From Pseudomonas sessilinigenes (GTDB lineage Bacteria > Pseudomonadota > Gammaproteobacteria > Pseudomonadales > Pseudomonadaceae): a stretch of 64,000 nt of DNA. The position numbers and the translations under genes were made by a program. Under the pieces are notes generated by a model. It was given only the letters and a program-made list of their open reading frames with translations. It made no database searches and had not been told where the DNA came from. The first letter of the stretch is position 1. Each line of letters starts with the position of its first letter. The stretch is from NCBI RefSeq assembly GCF_003850565.1, contig NZ_CP027706.1:6138001-6202000 (forward strand), in the 5' to 3' direction. Shown here in pieces: positions 1 to 8,050 of the stretch.

Positions 1-128
1 CGCCTGCCGCCTCTACCTCCACGGGTGTATTTATCGATTTCCCCGGCCTTTCTAACCTCGGCTCGCACCCTCCCCGACAGCATCCCGAGAACCGGCGTAC
101 TCCCGTGCGCCAGAGAGGCAATGACTCC

Positions 129-1253
129 ATGCAAACGGCACTTGTCTGGCACGAGCTCTACATGTGGCATTCCACCGGCAACCATGCCGGCCTGTTCGCC
201 CCCGGCCTGCAGATCCAGCCCGGCCTGCACTTCGAGAACCCGGAAAGCAAGCGACGGCTGAAGAACCTGCTGGATATCAGCGGCATCACCGAGCAACTGC
301 TGCCGATCAAGCCCAGGCCCGCCACCGACGAACAATTGCTTCGCGTGCATGGCGCCGACTACCTGCAATACCTGCAAGGCCTCAGCGACCGGCAAGGTGG
401 CGACGCCGGCGACAATACTCCGTTCGGCAGCGGCAGCTTCGAGATCGCCAGGCTCGCCGCCGGCGGGGTGATCGACGCCGTCAAGCAGGTGCTGCGCGGT
501 AATGTGCGCAATGCCTACGCATTGGTTCGCCCACCTGGACACCATGCCGAAGCCGACCGTGGACGCGGCTTCTGCCTGCTGGCCAATGCCGCGCTCGCCG
601 CCCATGAAGCCCTGGCGGTGCATGGCCTGGAACGGATCGCGGTGGTGGATTGGGACGTGCACCATGGCAATGGCACCCAGAGCATTTTCTGGGACGATCC
701 ACGGGTACTGACCCTCTCCCTGCACCAGGACGGCAACTATCCGCAGGATTCGGGCAAGGTCGAGGAACAAGGGGCAGGCGCCGGCCTGGGTTTCAATCTC
801 AATATCCCGCTCCCCCCGGGCTCAGGGGAAGGCGCCTACTTGCATGCCTTCGACGAAATAGTGCTGCCGGCCCTGGCCGCCCACCGCCCGCAACTGATCC
901 TGGTGCCCTGCGGGTTCGATGCCGGGGCCCACGACCCGCTGGGGCGCATGCTGCTGCACAGCGAGGCCTACCGCAAACTGACCACCCGGCTGATGCTCGC
1001 CGCCGAGCGCCTGTGCGACGGGCGCCTGGTGCTGTGCCACGAAGGCGGCTACGAGGCCAACTCGGTGCCGTACTTCGGCCTGGCGGTGATCGAGACCCTC
1101 AGCGGCCTGCAAAGCGGCATCGCCGATCCCCACCTGAGCGCCATGCGCGCCCTGCCGGGCCAGGAGCTGGCCGAACACCAGCGGCAGTGGATCGCCCAGC
1201 TCAAGGCCAGCCTGCATTCACCGCTGCTGGAACAGCCGGAGCGCTACTCATGA
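129..1253 (+). CDS. histone deacetylase family protein (class II type)
   Basis: This is a zinc-dependent deacetylase/amidohydrolase of the arginase-deacetylase fold, 374 aa. Visible signatures are RPPGHHAEADRG (tandem His of the charge relay), DWDVHHGNGTQ and LSLHQDG (zinc and active-site region), CGFDAGAHDPLG (zinc Asp) and HEGGY near the C-terminus. Bacterial members act on acetylated polyamines or other acetyl-amides, and the substrate here cannot be told. The start at 129 (MQTALVWH) is preferred over an in-frame ATG at 105 because AGAGAGG lies about 10 nt upstream. Its stop overlaps the start of the following MFS gene (ATGA), so the two are translationally coupled and the exporter may handle the substrate or product. 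Confidence 0.9.
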   Translation: MQTALVWHELYMWHSTGNHAGLFAPGLQIQPGLHFENPESKRRLKNLLDISGITEQLLPIKPRPATDEQLLRVHGADYLQYLQGLSDRQGGDAGDNTPFGSGSFEIARLAAGGVIDAVKQVLRGNVRNAYALVRPPGHHAEADRGRGFCLLANAALAAHEALAVHGLERIAVVDWDVHHGNGTQSIFWDDPRVLTLSLHQDGNYPQDSGKVEEQGAGAGLGFNLNIPLPPGSGEGAYLHAFDEIVLPALAAHRPQLILVPCGFDAGAHDPLGRMLLHSEAYRKLTTRLMLAAERLCDGRLVLCHEGGYEANSVPYFGLAVIETLSGLQSGIADPHLSAMRALPGQELAEHQRQWIAQLKASLHSPLLEQPERYS

Positions 1254-2431
1254 GCGTGCCATCCGCTCCAGCCGTCGAGATGGCGCAAAGCCGCGACCGC
1301 CTGCGCCTGCTGGCGGTGATCCTGTTCTCCGCCATCGGGCCACTGGTGCTGCTGACGGCACCGGCCCTGGTCAGCCGCTACATCGTCGAACTGGGCATGG
1401 ATAACCGCCAGGTCGGCTGGCTGTTCAGCCTGGAGCTGGGCGCCATGGCCATCTCCACCCTGCCGACCTACCTGTGGATGCGTCGCTACGACTGGCGCTG
1501 GATCGCCGGCCTGGCCGGCAGCCTGTTCCTGTTGGGCAACCTGTTCAGCGCCTGGCTGATGAGCGAGCCGAGCCCCGGCTTCGGTCTCCTGGCCGCCCTG
1601 CGTTTTCTCACGGCCTTCAGCGAAGCCGCGCTGGTGCTGGTGTGCCTGGGCACCGCCGGAACCTTGCCCAACGCCACCCGCGCGTTCGGCCTGTGGGTCA
1701 CCGGCCAGCTGGTGCTGGCGGCGCTGTGCCTGCAGCTCATGCCATGGCTGTTCGAGCACTGGGGCGTCTCCAGCTTCTTCCTGCTGATCGCGCTGTTCAC
1801 CGCCTTGATCCTGCCACTGGTGCTTTCCCTGCCCGCCGGGAGCCACGACGATAACCGCCCACTGCCGCCACGCCAGGCCCAGGCAATGCTCCTCAAGATC
1901 TGCCTGGGCATGCTGGCGATCTTTCTTTTCTACTTGAGCCTCAGCGGCATCTGGACCTTCGCTGGCGAACTGGCACGCCTGCGTGGCATCAGCACCGGCG
2001 ACAGTGCCAGCGCCCTGGCGAGCGCTTCATTGATGGGCGTGGCGGGCGCGGCCATGGCCAGCTGGATCGGTGTCCGGGGCCGGCGTGCCTGGCTGCTGGC
2101 CCTGGGTTACCTGGCCATGACCGCAGGCTTGTTCGGCCTGCTCGGCGAAATCTCCACCTGGCGCTACCTGTTGGCGGCCTGCGCCTTCAAGTTCGCCTGG
2201 ACCTTCGCCCTGCCCTTCCTGCTCTCGGCGATCAGCGACTACGACCGCCAGGGCGGCAAGCTGGTAGTGCTGGCCAACCTGGCCATTTGTGGCGGCCTGG
2301 CCGTGGGCCCGTCCCTCGCCGCCTGGCTGCTGGGCGACACCCTGGACTTTGGCCTGCTCCTGCTGGCCTCCATGGCGATCTGCGCACTGTCGTTCCTGGC
2401 CATCCTGCCGCTGGCCGGCAATCGGCGTTAG
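1250..2431 (+). CDS. MFS family transporter
   Basis: Predicted inner-membrane major facilitator of 393 aa with about 12 hydrophobic segments. The first (around residues 20-40) follows a short charged N-terminus. The start is fixed by the 4-bp ATGA overlap with the upstream deacetylase-family gene, which implies one operon. An upstream extension of the same reading frame lies inside the deacetylase gene and is not coding. Substrate is unknown. By context it may move an acetylated amine or a related small molecule. No long soluble domain or fusion is visible, and the length is normal for the family. Confidence 0.85.
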   Translation: MSVPSAPAVEMAQSRDRLRLLAVILFSAIGPLVLLTAPALVSRYIVELGMDNRQVGWLFSLELGAMAISTLPTYLWMRRYDWRWIAGLAGSLFLLGNLFSAWLMSEPSPGFGLLAALRFLTAFSEAALVLVCLGTAGTLPNATRAFGLWVTGQLVLAALCLQLMPWLFEHWGVSSFFLLIALFTALILPLVLSLPAGSHDDNRPLPPRQAQAMLLKICLGMLAIFLFYLSLSGIWTFAGELARLRGISTGDSASALASASLMGVAGAAMASWIGVRGRRAWLLALGYLAMTAGLFGLLGEISTWRYLLAACAFKFAWTFALPFLLSAISDYDRQGGKLVVLANLAICGGLAVGPSLAAWLLGDTLDFGLLLLASMAICALSFLAILPLAGNRR

Positions 2432-2495
2432 CCTTGGCCGCCACCCAGGGTGGCCGCCTGTCACCGAGACGCTCCAGAAGCTGAAGCCGGCAGTC

Positions 2496-2516
2496 GATTG
2501 GCATAATATGCCAATC
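2496..2516. promoter_or_regulatory. perfect palindrome upstream of parDE, probable ParD operator
   Basis: Two 10-bp arms, GATTGGCATA and TATGCCAATC, flank a single central A. The palindrome ends 32 bp before the parD start and contains a -10-like CATAAT. ParD-type antitoxins usually repress their own promoter through such palindromes, so this is the likely autoregulatory site. Protein binding is inferred. Confidence 0.7.
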
Positions 2517-2548
2517 ACTTCGATCACCACTCTGAGCGGGAACAGGCC

Positions 2549-2839
2549 ATGCCGACTCGTAACGTTGTCCTTACTGCACAGCAGGAACAACTCATCAACA
2601 ACCTGGTCAAGACCGGCCACTACCAGAACGCCAGCGAGGTGCTGCGTGAAGGCCTACGCCTGCTGCAACAACGCCTGGCCGAGGATGCGGCAAAAATCGA
2701 AGCGCTGCGGCACGCAACCACGACCGGCATGACCGACCTGGAACATGGACGATTCACAGAAATTCACGAAGGCCAGTTGCAGCATTACCTTGCTGAACTG
2801 GGGCTGGAGGCCGCCGCCACGGAACAAGAGAAACATTGA
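2549..2839 (+). CDS. parD: ParD-type antitoxin (CC2985 family)
   Basis: Antitoxin of a type II toxin-antitoxin pair, 96 aa. The N-terminal half (TRNVVLTAQQEQLINNLVKT, then GHYQNASEVLREGLRLLQQR) matches the ribbon-helix-helix DNA-binding fold of the ParD/CopG group. The acidic C-terminal part is the region that would wrap the toxin. It is followed after 1 nt by a ParE-like toxin on the same strand, the usual antitoxin-first order. A perfect palindrome sits just upstream as the likely autoregulatory operator. The pair stands alone between two core genes, which fits mobility of small TA modules. Confidence 0.88.
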   Translation: MPTRNVVLTAQQEQLINNLVKTGHYQNASEVLREGLRLLQQRLAEDAAKIEALRHATTTGMTDLEHGRFTEIHEGQLQHYLAELGLEAAATEQEKH

Positions 2840-2840
2840 G

Positions 2841-3197
2841 GTGGCCAGGTATCGGATCGCCGACACAGCCCGAAGCGATATCGTCGATGCCCTGAGGTTT
2901 TCCCAGAAGCACTTTGGCGAACAGGCCCGGATCCGCTACCAGGACTTGCTCCTCGGAGCGCTACAGGACCTCGCCACCGCCCCCCTGCGCTTGGGCAGTC
3001 ATGAACGCAACGACCTGACGCCCGGATTGCGTAGCTACCACCTGCTCCATTCTCGAGGACGCAGCCAGGGACAATCAGGCCTGGTCAAGCGACCACGCCA
3101 CATCCTGTTCTACCGGGTAATCGATAACGACCTGATCGAGGTGATCAGGTTGCTGCATGACGCCATGGACGTCCAATCGCACCTGCCGATCGAATGA
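2841..3197 (+). CDS. parE: ParE-like toxin (RelE/ParE superfamily)
   Basis: Toxin partner of the upstream antitoxin. ParE toxins poison DNA gyrase. Recognisable features are the N-terminal YRIADTARSDIVDALRFS helix pair, the RYQDLL segment and the C-terminal IDNDLIEVIRLLHDAMD strand-helix. The start is taken as GTG at 2841, one base after the antitoxin stop (TGAG-GTG), because no ATG gives a family-like N-terminus. This gives 118 aa, somewhat longer than the usual 95-100, with extra residues in the middle (HLLHSRGRSQGQSGLVKRPR). The insert could be a lineage trait or loss of function. Nothing in the frame is broken. Confidence 0.82.
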   Translation: MARYRIADTARSDIVDALRFSQKHFGEQARIRYQDLLLGALQDLATAPLRLGSHERNDLTPGLRSYHLLHSRGRSQGQSGLVKRPRHILFYRVIDNDLIEVIRLLHDAMDVQSHLPIE

Positions 3198-3228
3198 AGC
3201 TTGCACTGGCCAGGCTCGCCGCAACCCA

Positions 3229-3252
3229 ATCGCCACCCGAGCGGGTGGCGAT
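3229..3252. terminator. hairpin between convergent genes
   Basis: ATCGCCACCCG and CGGGTGGCGAT arms lie between the convergent parE and DyP peroxidase genes. It lacks a long T-run on either strand, so terminator strength is uncertain. Confidence 0.5.
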
Positions 3253-3263
3253 GATCCGGCCGG

Positions 3264-4148
3264 TCAGGCCGCTTGCAGGGCGCGCAGGTCGAGCTTGCCG
3301 TCCAGCAATGGCGGGCACCAGTAGTAGCCACCGGTGAGCGGCCGGCTCATGCGGTACAAGCCATCGACGATGCCGTCCTCCAGGCCGCTCATGCGCCGCA
3401 GCTGGGCTTCGAAGGCGCTGAAGGAGTGACCAAAGGCAAGGAACATCAGGCCGCCCTTGTCACCTTCGATCCATGGCATCGAGCGCCGTACGAGGAAGGC
3501 TTCGGGGGTGAAGCTTTCCTGGGCCGTACGCTTGACGTGGGCCGACTCCGGCGCATCTTCCAGCTCTTCGTTATCGCTCAAGCGTCGCCCGATGATGTGG
3601 TCGCGCTCCTGGGAGTGCATCGCGGCAAAGCCCTTGAAGTCGTGCTGCCACTGCTGGATCGCGGCAAAACTGCCACCACGCAGGCCAGCGTCGCCATTGG
3701 CCAGGGCCGCGGCCACGGCGGCTTCGTCCTCGGGATTTTCGGTGCCATCTTCGTAGCCGGTCAGGTCGTGGCCGGTCTTGTGGCGGAAGGCCTCGTTCAT
3801 CTGCACCAGGCGAAAGGCCGGGGCCAGCGCGGCCTCCAGTTCGTTGCTGCGGTGCATCAGCTCGCCACGTTCGTCGCCATGCAGCCAGACCCACAGGGCG
3901 TGCTGGGTCGAAGGGTTATCGACGCCGACCCCGGTCAGTCCTGGGAAGGCCTTCAGTCCTTGCACACGAGCCCCCAGGGCCTTGACCAGCGAGGCACCGA
4001 ACCCGGCCACGGCGCTGGCGCCATCGATCCGCGCCAGCAATTGGTCGAGCGCCTGGGGCAACGCCGCGATGGACTCGAGGGCGAAAAACAGATGGCGGGC
4101 CTGGGACGGAACGGGGGCAGCGAGGATGCCGGACTGGTAGTAACTCAT
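3264..4148 (-). CDS. Dyp-type peroxidase (YfeX-like)
   Basis: Haem peroxidase of the DyP family, 294 aa, cytoplasmic by absence of a signal peptide. The family signature GxxDG is present as GYEDGTENP around residue 150, which carries the distal catalytic Asp. The proximal haem ligand is probably the His in ESAHVKRT. The C-terminus holds FGHSFSAFEAQLRRM and GGYYWCPPL, as in E. coli YfeX-type proteins. It is transcribed alone, convergent with parE. A second, divergent DyP protein is encoded at about 27 kb, so this genome region carries two. The physiological substrate is unknown; YfeX-like enzymes oxidise porphyrins and dyes in vitro. Confidence 0.9.
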   Translation of the reverse strand: MSYYQSGILAAPVPSQARHLFFALESIAALPQALDQLLARIDGASAVAGFGASLVKALGARVQGLKAFPGLTGVGVDNPSTQHALWVWLHGDERGELMHRSNELEAALAPAFRLVQMNEAFRHKTGHDLTGYEDGTENPEDEAAVAAALANGDAGLRGGSFAAIQQWQHDFKGFAAMHSQERDHIIGRRLSDNEELEDAPESAHVKRTAQESFTPEAFLVRRSMPWIEGDKGGLMFLAFGHSFSAFEAQLRRMSGLEDGIVDGLYRMSRPLTGGYYWCPPLLDGKLDLRALQAA

Positions 4149-4230
4149 GGGAACTCCTGAATGAAAGCACGGAGTTTACCGCCGCCGCAGGCCGTGCGCG
4201 ACCCGCAGGATCACCTGGATCTTACGATTG

Positions 4231-4306
4231 CTGAAGGGCCTGCGGCCCTTGACGCAGCCTCGCCATGGCTCGACAGCGGCTACACCGGATTCATGTAGCC
4301 GCTGCC
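4231..4306. repeat. REP-type intergenic repeat, copy A
   Basis: It contains CTGAAGGGCCTGCGGCCCTT, then CGCAGCCTCGCC, TGGCTCGACAGCGGCTACA and a closing TGTAGCCGC. The same string of modules occurs at 6605-6746 and, inverted, at 27701-27776. The hairpin-forming arms (GCGGCTACA/TGTAGCCGC) are typical of Pseudomonas REP elements. It lies between two genes that both read leftward, just downstream of the AraC gene. Confidence 0.75.
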
Positions 4307-4353
4307 GCAGGTTGCGTACGGGCACGCAGCGGCCGCAGAAACGCCAGCCCCGC

Positions 4354-5388
4354 TCAATGCAACGCCGCTTCGTCGCGAAAGGCGCTGGGGCTCAGGCCGG
4401 TCCAGCGCTTGAAGGCCCGGCGAAAGCTGCGCACGTCGCTGTAGCCCACCTCTTCGGTGATGCGCTCGATGGACAGTTCGGGGTTGCCCAGCAGGTTCAG
4501 GGTCCGCGCCTGGCGCACCCGTTCCAGCAAGGTCTCGAAGGTCAGGCCGTGCTCGGTCAGGCGCCGGCGCAGGGTGCGCCCGCTCATGTTCAGGTCCCCC
4601 GCCACCTGCTCGATATGGCTGCCGGAGCGCAAATCCCGGGACAAGGCCCGCTCCACCGCCTGGATCAGGTCCATCTTCTGGTGCACCTGGGCGCTTTCCA
4701 GCTCCAGTAGCTTGAGGGCCTGGCGCAGCGCCACCGGATGGTGGTTGGGCAACCGCGCCTGCAACCAGCGGGCCTCGATCACCATGCGCGCGTGCAGGCA
4801 ACCGAAGTGCACGTTCGGTCCCAGCAACTGGGTGTAGAGCCCGGCATAGGCCGGCGCGGCATGCATGAACTCCACCCGCAACGCCTGGAAGTCGGCGCTC
4901 AACAGCGCCCGGCCATAGATCAGCAAGCTGGCGAAGAACTCCTCGGCGGCGAAAATCTGCACCTCGCCGTAGGGCAACCGGCATTGCAGTTCGACGAAGA
5001 ACTCCTCGCCCTGGCGCCCGATATCGGCACTAACGATGGTGCCCGAGGTGTGCTGGTGGCGGATGCCCAGTTCGAAGGCGTCGCCCAGGGTCCGGCACAG
5101 GGACAGGGCATGGCCCAGCAGGCCCAGGGTGCCCAGCACGTTGCGGCTGCCGACCCACAGCCCCAGCCCTTGCTGGGGCAACGCGTCCAGGGCCCGTTCG
5201 ATCATCGCCACCGCCTGGCGGTAGGAGATGCGCAGGGTCGGGTCCTGCAGGTCGTCCAGGGTGAAGCCCAGGCCACGGCACAGGCGCTCGGCGCTGATGC
5301 CCTTGTCGTTGGCGACATCGGCCAGGGTCTGCAACAGAAAAGGAGACACCAGTGCCAGCTGGTCATGGGGATCGACGGCTTTGTTCAT
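4354..5388 (-). CDS. sphR: AraC-family regulator, SphR-like
   Basis: Transcriptional regulator of 344 aa with an N-terminal ligand-binding domain of the arabinose-operon-regulator type (roughly residues 20-215) and a C-terminal AraC helix-turn-helix (NMSGRTLRRRLTEHGL, then ITEEVGYSDVRSFRRAFKRW near residue 315). It is divergent from an outer-membrane protein gene and followed on the other side by three exported redox/PLP proteins. This is the arrangement of sphR-sphA-sphBCD, the sphingosine-responsive locus of P. aeruginosa. The symbol rests on this layout and family match, not on a search. The 247-bp divergent region would hold its binding sites. Confidence 0.72.
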   Translation of the reverse strand: MNKAVDPHDQLALVSPFLLQTLADVANDKGISAERLCRGLGFTLDDLQDPTLRISYRQAVAMIERALDALPQQGLGLWVGSRNVLGTLGLLGHALSLCRTLGDAFELGIRHQHTSGTIVSADIGRQGEEFFVELQCRLPYGEVQIFAAEEFFASLLIYGRALLSADFQALRVEFMHAAPAYAGLYTQLLGPNVHFGCLHARMVIEARWLQARLPNHHPVALRQALKLLELESAQVHQKMDLIQAVERALSRDLRSGSHIEQVAGDLNMSGRTLRRRLTEHGLTFETLLERVRQARTLNLLGNPELSIERITEEVGYSDVRSFRRAFKRWTGLSPSAFRDEAALH

Positions 5389-5635
5389 GGAGGCGATTCC
5401 GGGCCGCTAGGGCGGCTGTTCTTATTGTCGGGACAACACCGCTGCCAAGGCTGCACCGGCCAGGCCAAGCATATCCCTTCCCACAGGCTTTGGCGGAGGA
5501 ATGTAACAAGGCATTGCAAAGTGTCCGACAAAGTCCCCCTGAGTGGCCGCCAATACCCTGCCCCGCGGGCCAGCCAGGGCTTATTTCTATGGGGCGGCCG
5601 GTGCCCCCGCCGCAGCCCTCCTACTAACAATAAGA

Positions 5636-6595
5636 ATGAGCCCAACCATGCACCCGACCCGTCCCAGTTTCCCCCTGCGCCCAGGCCTGGCCCTGGTCCT
5701 GGCTACTTGCTGCGTGAGCGCCCAGGCCACCGAGTCCGGCGTCGACAACATAGGTCCCGGCACCGACGGTTTCTACGTCCTGCCGCTAGGGTCCGACCAG
5801 CTTCCGGACCACATGTTCTCCTTCAACCTCTACTACAACCACTACCAGGCGAAGAAGCTCGACATCAGCTCCATGGGCGGGAAGGTCCCGGGGGTCAAGA
5901 TCACCTCCGACGCGATCATCCCGCGCCTGGACTACCTCAGCCCGATACGCATCTTCGGCGGGCGCCTGGGGGGCTACGCAGCCCAGCCCTACCTGCGCCA
6001 GCAAGTGGCGATGTTCGGCCAGAGCGACCGCCGCGAGAGCATGGGCGACACCACCCTGGCGCCGATCATCCTCTGGGACATGGGCCCCGACCTGACCCTG
6101 GCCGCCGCCGTGGAGGTGACCCTGCCCACGGGGGAATACGACAAGGAGCGGATGGCCAACACCAGCAACAACTTCACCACCTACAAGCCGCTGTTCTCCA
6201 TGACCTGGCTGCCCACCGAGCGCACCGAGCTGTCGCTCAAGAGCACCTACAGCTTCAACAAGGAGAACCACGCCACTCACTACCGCTCCGGGCAGATCTT
6301 CCACTTCGACTACTCGGCCAGCTACCGGGTGACCGATGACCTGAGCCTGGGGCTCAACGGCTACTACCTGAAGCAGACCACCGACGACAAGCAGTTCGGC
6401 AAGACCGTGACCTTCATGGGTGAGGACGTCAGCGACGGCGTGCGCGGCCAGGTGTTCGCCATCGGCCCGGCGCTGCACCTGCGGTTTCTCAAATACGCCA
6501 GCGCCGAGATCCGCTGGGCCAAGGAGTTCGATGTGGAGAACCGCCCCGAGGGCGACATGTTGTGGGCCAAGCTGACCATTCCTTTCGCCTTGTAA
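5636..6595 (+). CDS. sphA: outer-membrane transporter-like protein, SphA-like
   Basis: Predicted secreted beta-barrel protein of the phenol-degradation MetA/SphA-like family, 319 aa. A signal peptide ends near AQA-TESG (GLALVLATCCVSAQA). The mature part is rich in alternating aromatic strands such as HMFSFNLYYNHYQ and ends in LTIPFAL, a terminal-Phe-rich tail as in outer-membrane barrels. The start at 5636 or the in-frame ATG at 5648 cannot be decided because neither has a clear ribosome site. It is divergent from the AraC-type SphR-like gene. In P. aeruginosa, SphA is induced by sphingosine through SphR. A role in lipid or long-chain substrate passage is inferred by analogy. Confidence 0.72.
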   Translation: MSPTMHPTRPSFPLRPGLALVLATCCVSAQATESGVDNIGPGTDGFYVLPLGSDQLPDHMFSFNLYYNHYQAKKLDISSMGGKVPGVKITSDAIIPRLDYLSPIRIFGGRLGGYAAQPYLRQQVAMFGQSDRRESMGDTTLAPIILWDMGPDLTLAAAVEVTLPTGEYDKERMANTSNNFTTYKPLFSMTWLPTERTELSLKSTYSFNKENHATHYRSGQIFHFDYSASYRVTDDLSLGLNGYYLKQTTDDKQFGKTVTFMGEDVSDGVRGQVFAIGPALHLRFLKYASAEIRWAKEFDVENRPEGDMLWAKLTIPFAL

Positions 6596-6604
6596 ACCCG
6601 CGGG

Positions 6605-6746
6605 CGGCTACAGGTTTCGTGTAGCCGCTGCCTCAGGCTGCGCATGGCCCGCAGGGCCAAGGCGGTCTTGGCATCGCTGAAGGTCCTGCGGACCTTGGCG
6701 CAACCTCGCCGTGGCTCGACAGCGGCTACAGGCTTTGTGTAGCCGC
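6605..6746. repeat. REP-type intergenic repeat, copy B
   Basis: Two hairpins (GGCTACAGG...TGTAGCCGC, at about 6605-6630 and 6721-6746) flank the core CTGAAGGTCCTGCGGACCTT, then GGCGCAACCTCGCC and GTGGCTCGACAGCGGCTACA. The core matches copy A. It fills the space between the convergent sphA-like and sphB-like genes and may also act in transcript ending or stability. Confidence 0.75.
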
Positions 6747-6756
6747 GCCATGGGGG

Positions 6757-8034
6757 TCAGGCGTAGACCGGCCAGCGCTCGACAATACGCCCGCCGCGCA
6801 GGGCCAGCAGGTCGCCGAACTGCAGCAGCACCGCTTCGCTCTGGTGCGGGCGCAGGAAGATATGGTCGTCCACCGCCAGGCCCACGGAGCTTGAGCCATT
6901 GACCATTTCCTGGTTGGAGCTGCGACCGAACAGGTCGTTGCTCTGCAACCCCGCTGGCGATTCGAAATCCGCCAGCCAGTGCCCGCCGTAGATGAAGAAG
7001 GTCTCGCGCTGGTTACTGTCCCACCAGGACAACAGCCGTGACTTGTCATCCAGGGCCGGGATCCGCACCGGCCCGGTGCTCTTGAGCACCGGGGTGGCGA
7101 TGAACGCCGCCGGCTGGTGCTGTTCCAGGGATGGCAGGTCGTAGTGGCTGGGCTTGAGCATCGCCGTGCCCACCGAGACCTCGGTGCTCAGGGATTCCTG
7201 CTCGTGCCGCCGATAGCTGGGGCTACCGGCAGTGTTCAGGGTCAGACCCGCGTGCCATAGCGCCGGGTACTGCTGGCGGGTGAAATCGACGAAGCCTGTG
7301 TAGATCGCCATGACCTTGGCGAACAGACTTTCCGGCGAGCCGAGAATCCCCGGCACGCCCATGTCGACGAACGGGTCGTACCCCATGAACCCGGCGAACT
7401 CCAGGTGCTGCGGGTGAGCGGCGATCAACGCCAGCATCTGCCCCAGGGCCGCGTTGTCCGCCACCCCGCCACGGTGCAGGCCCACATCCAGTTCGATATT
7501 GATGCGCATCCTGGTGCCCAGGCCCTGGGCCAGCGCCAGGTATTGCTGCAGGCGCTCGGGAGTGTCCAGCAGCCATTGCAGTTGCCGGGCCGGATCGAAC
7601 GGGCCCTGGTGCTGCTGGTAGAACAATTCGGCGGCGCGCACCGGCAGCGGCTTGCCCAGGAGGATGTCGGCGTCGGCGAAGACCTGGGCATCGTGGTTGA
7701 GAAACGGCTGATGGAACGACATCAAGCGCCGGGTCCCGGCACGCTGGGCGATATAGGCCAGCAGCCCGGGCGACGGCAGTGATTTCTCCACCAGGCGCAG
7801 TTGCTTGCCGCCGCGCTGCACCGATTGCATGACCACGTCGATGTTGTGGTCCAGGCGATCGAGGTCGATCAGCATCACCGGCTGCATCGGCCCGTTGGCC
7901 TTGAGCTCGCGATTGAGCCCGGCGAAATAGGCATCGTAGGGCGCGCCCCGCTCGCCCGGCCGCAGCCAGGCGCCGACACCCGCCAACAAGACGCCGGCAC
8001 CCAGGGTGCCGGCCATGAAACGACGACGGTTCAT
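6757..8034 (-). CDS. sphB: Tat-exported alanine racemase-like PLP protein, SphB-like
   Basis: DSD1/alanine-racemase N-terminal-domain protein of 425 aa. The N-terminus MNRRRFMAGTLGAGVLLAG is a twin-arginine type signal, so the enzyme should fold in the cytoplasm with its cofactor and act in the periplasm. The likely PLP lysine is in RLVEKSLPSPGLLAY, about residue 85, following LIDLDRLDHNI. Relatives include D-threonine aldolase-like and D-serine dehydratase-like enzymes. It is the last gene of a leftward run cytochrome - flavin oxidase - this gene, 16 bp after the oxidase stop. That matches P. aeruginosa sphBCD. Its actual reaction is not known from sequence. Confidence 0.72.
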   Translation of the reverse strand: MNRRRFMAGTLGAGVLLAGVGAWLRPGERGAPYDAYFAGLNRELKANGPMQPVMLIDLDRLDHNIDVVMQSVQRGGKQLRLVEKSLPSPGLLAYIAQRAGTRRLMSFHQPFLNHDAQVFADADILLGKPLPVRAAELFYQQHQGPFDPARQLQWLLDTPERLQQYLALAQGLGTRMRINIELDVGLHRGGVADNAALGQMLALIAAHPQHLEFAGFMGYDPFVDMGVPGILGSPESLFAKVMAIYTGFVDFTRQQYPALWHAGLTLNTAGSPSYRRHEQESLSTEVSVGTAMLKPSHYDLPSLEQHQPAAFIATPVLKSTGPVRIPALDDKSRLLSWWDSNQRETFFIYGGHWLADFESPAGLQSNDLFGRSSNQEMVNGSSSVGLAVDDHIFLRPHQSEAVLLQFGDLLALRGGRIVERWPVYA

Positions 8035-8050
8035 GGTTCTGATCTCCGCT

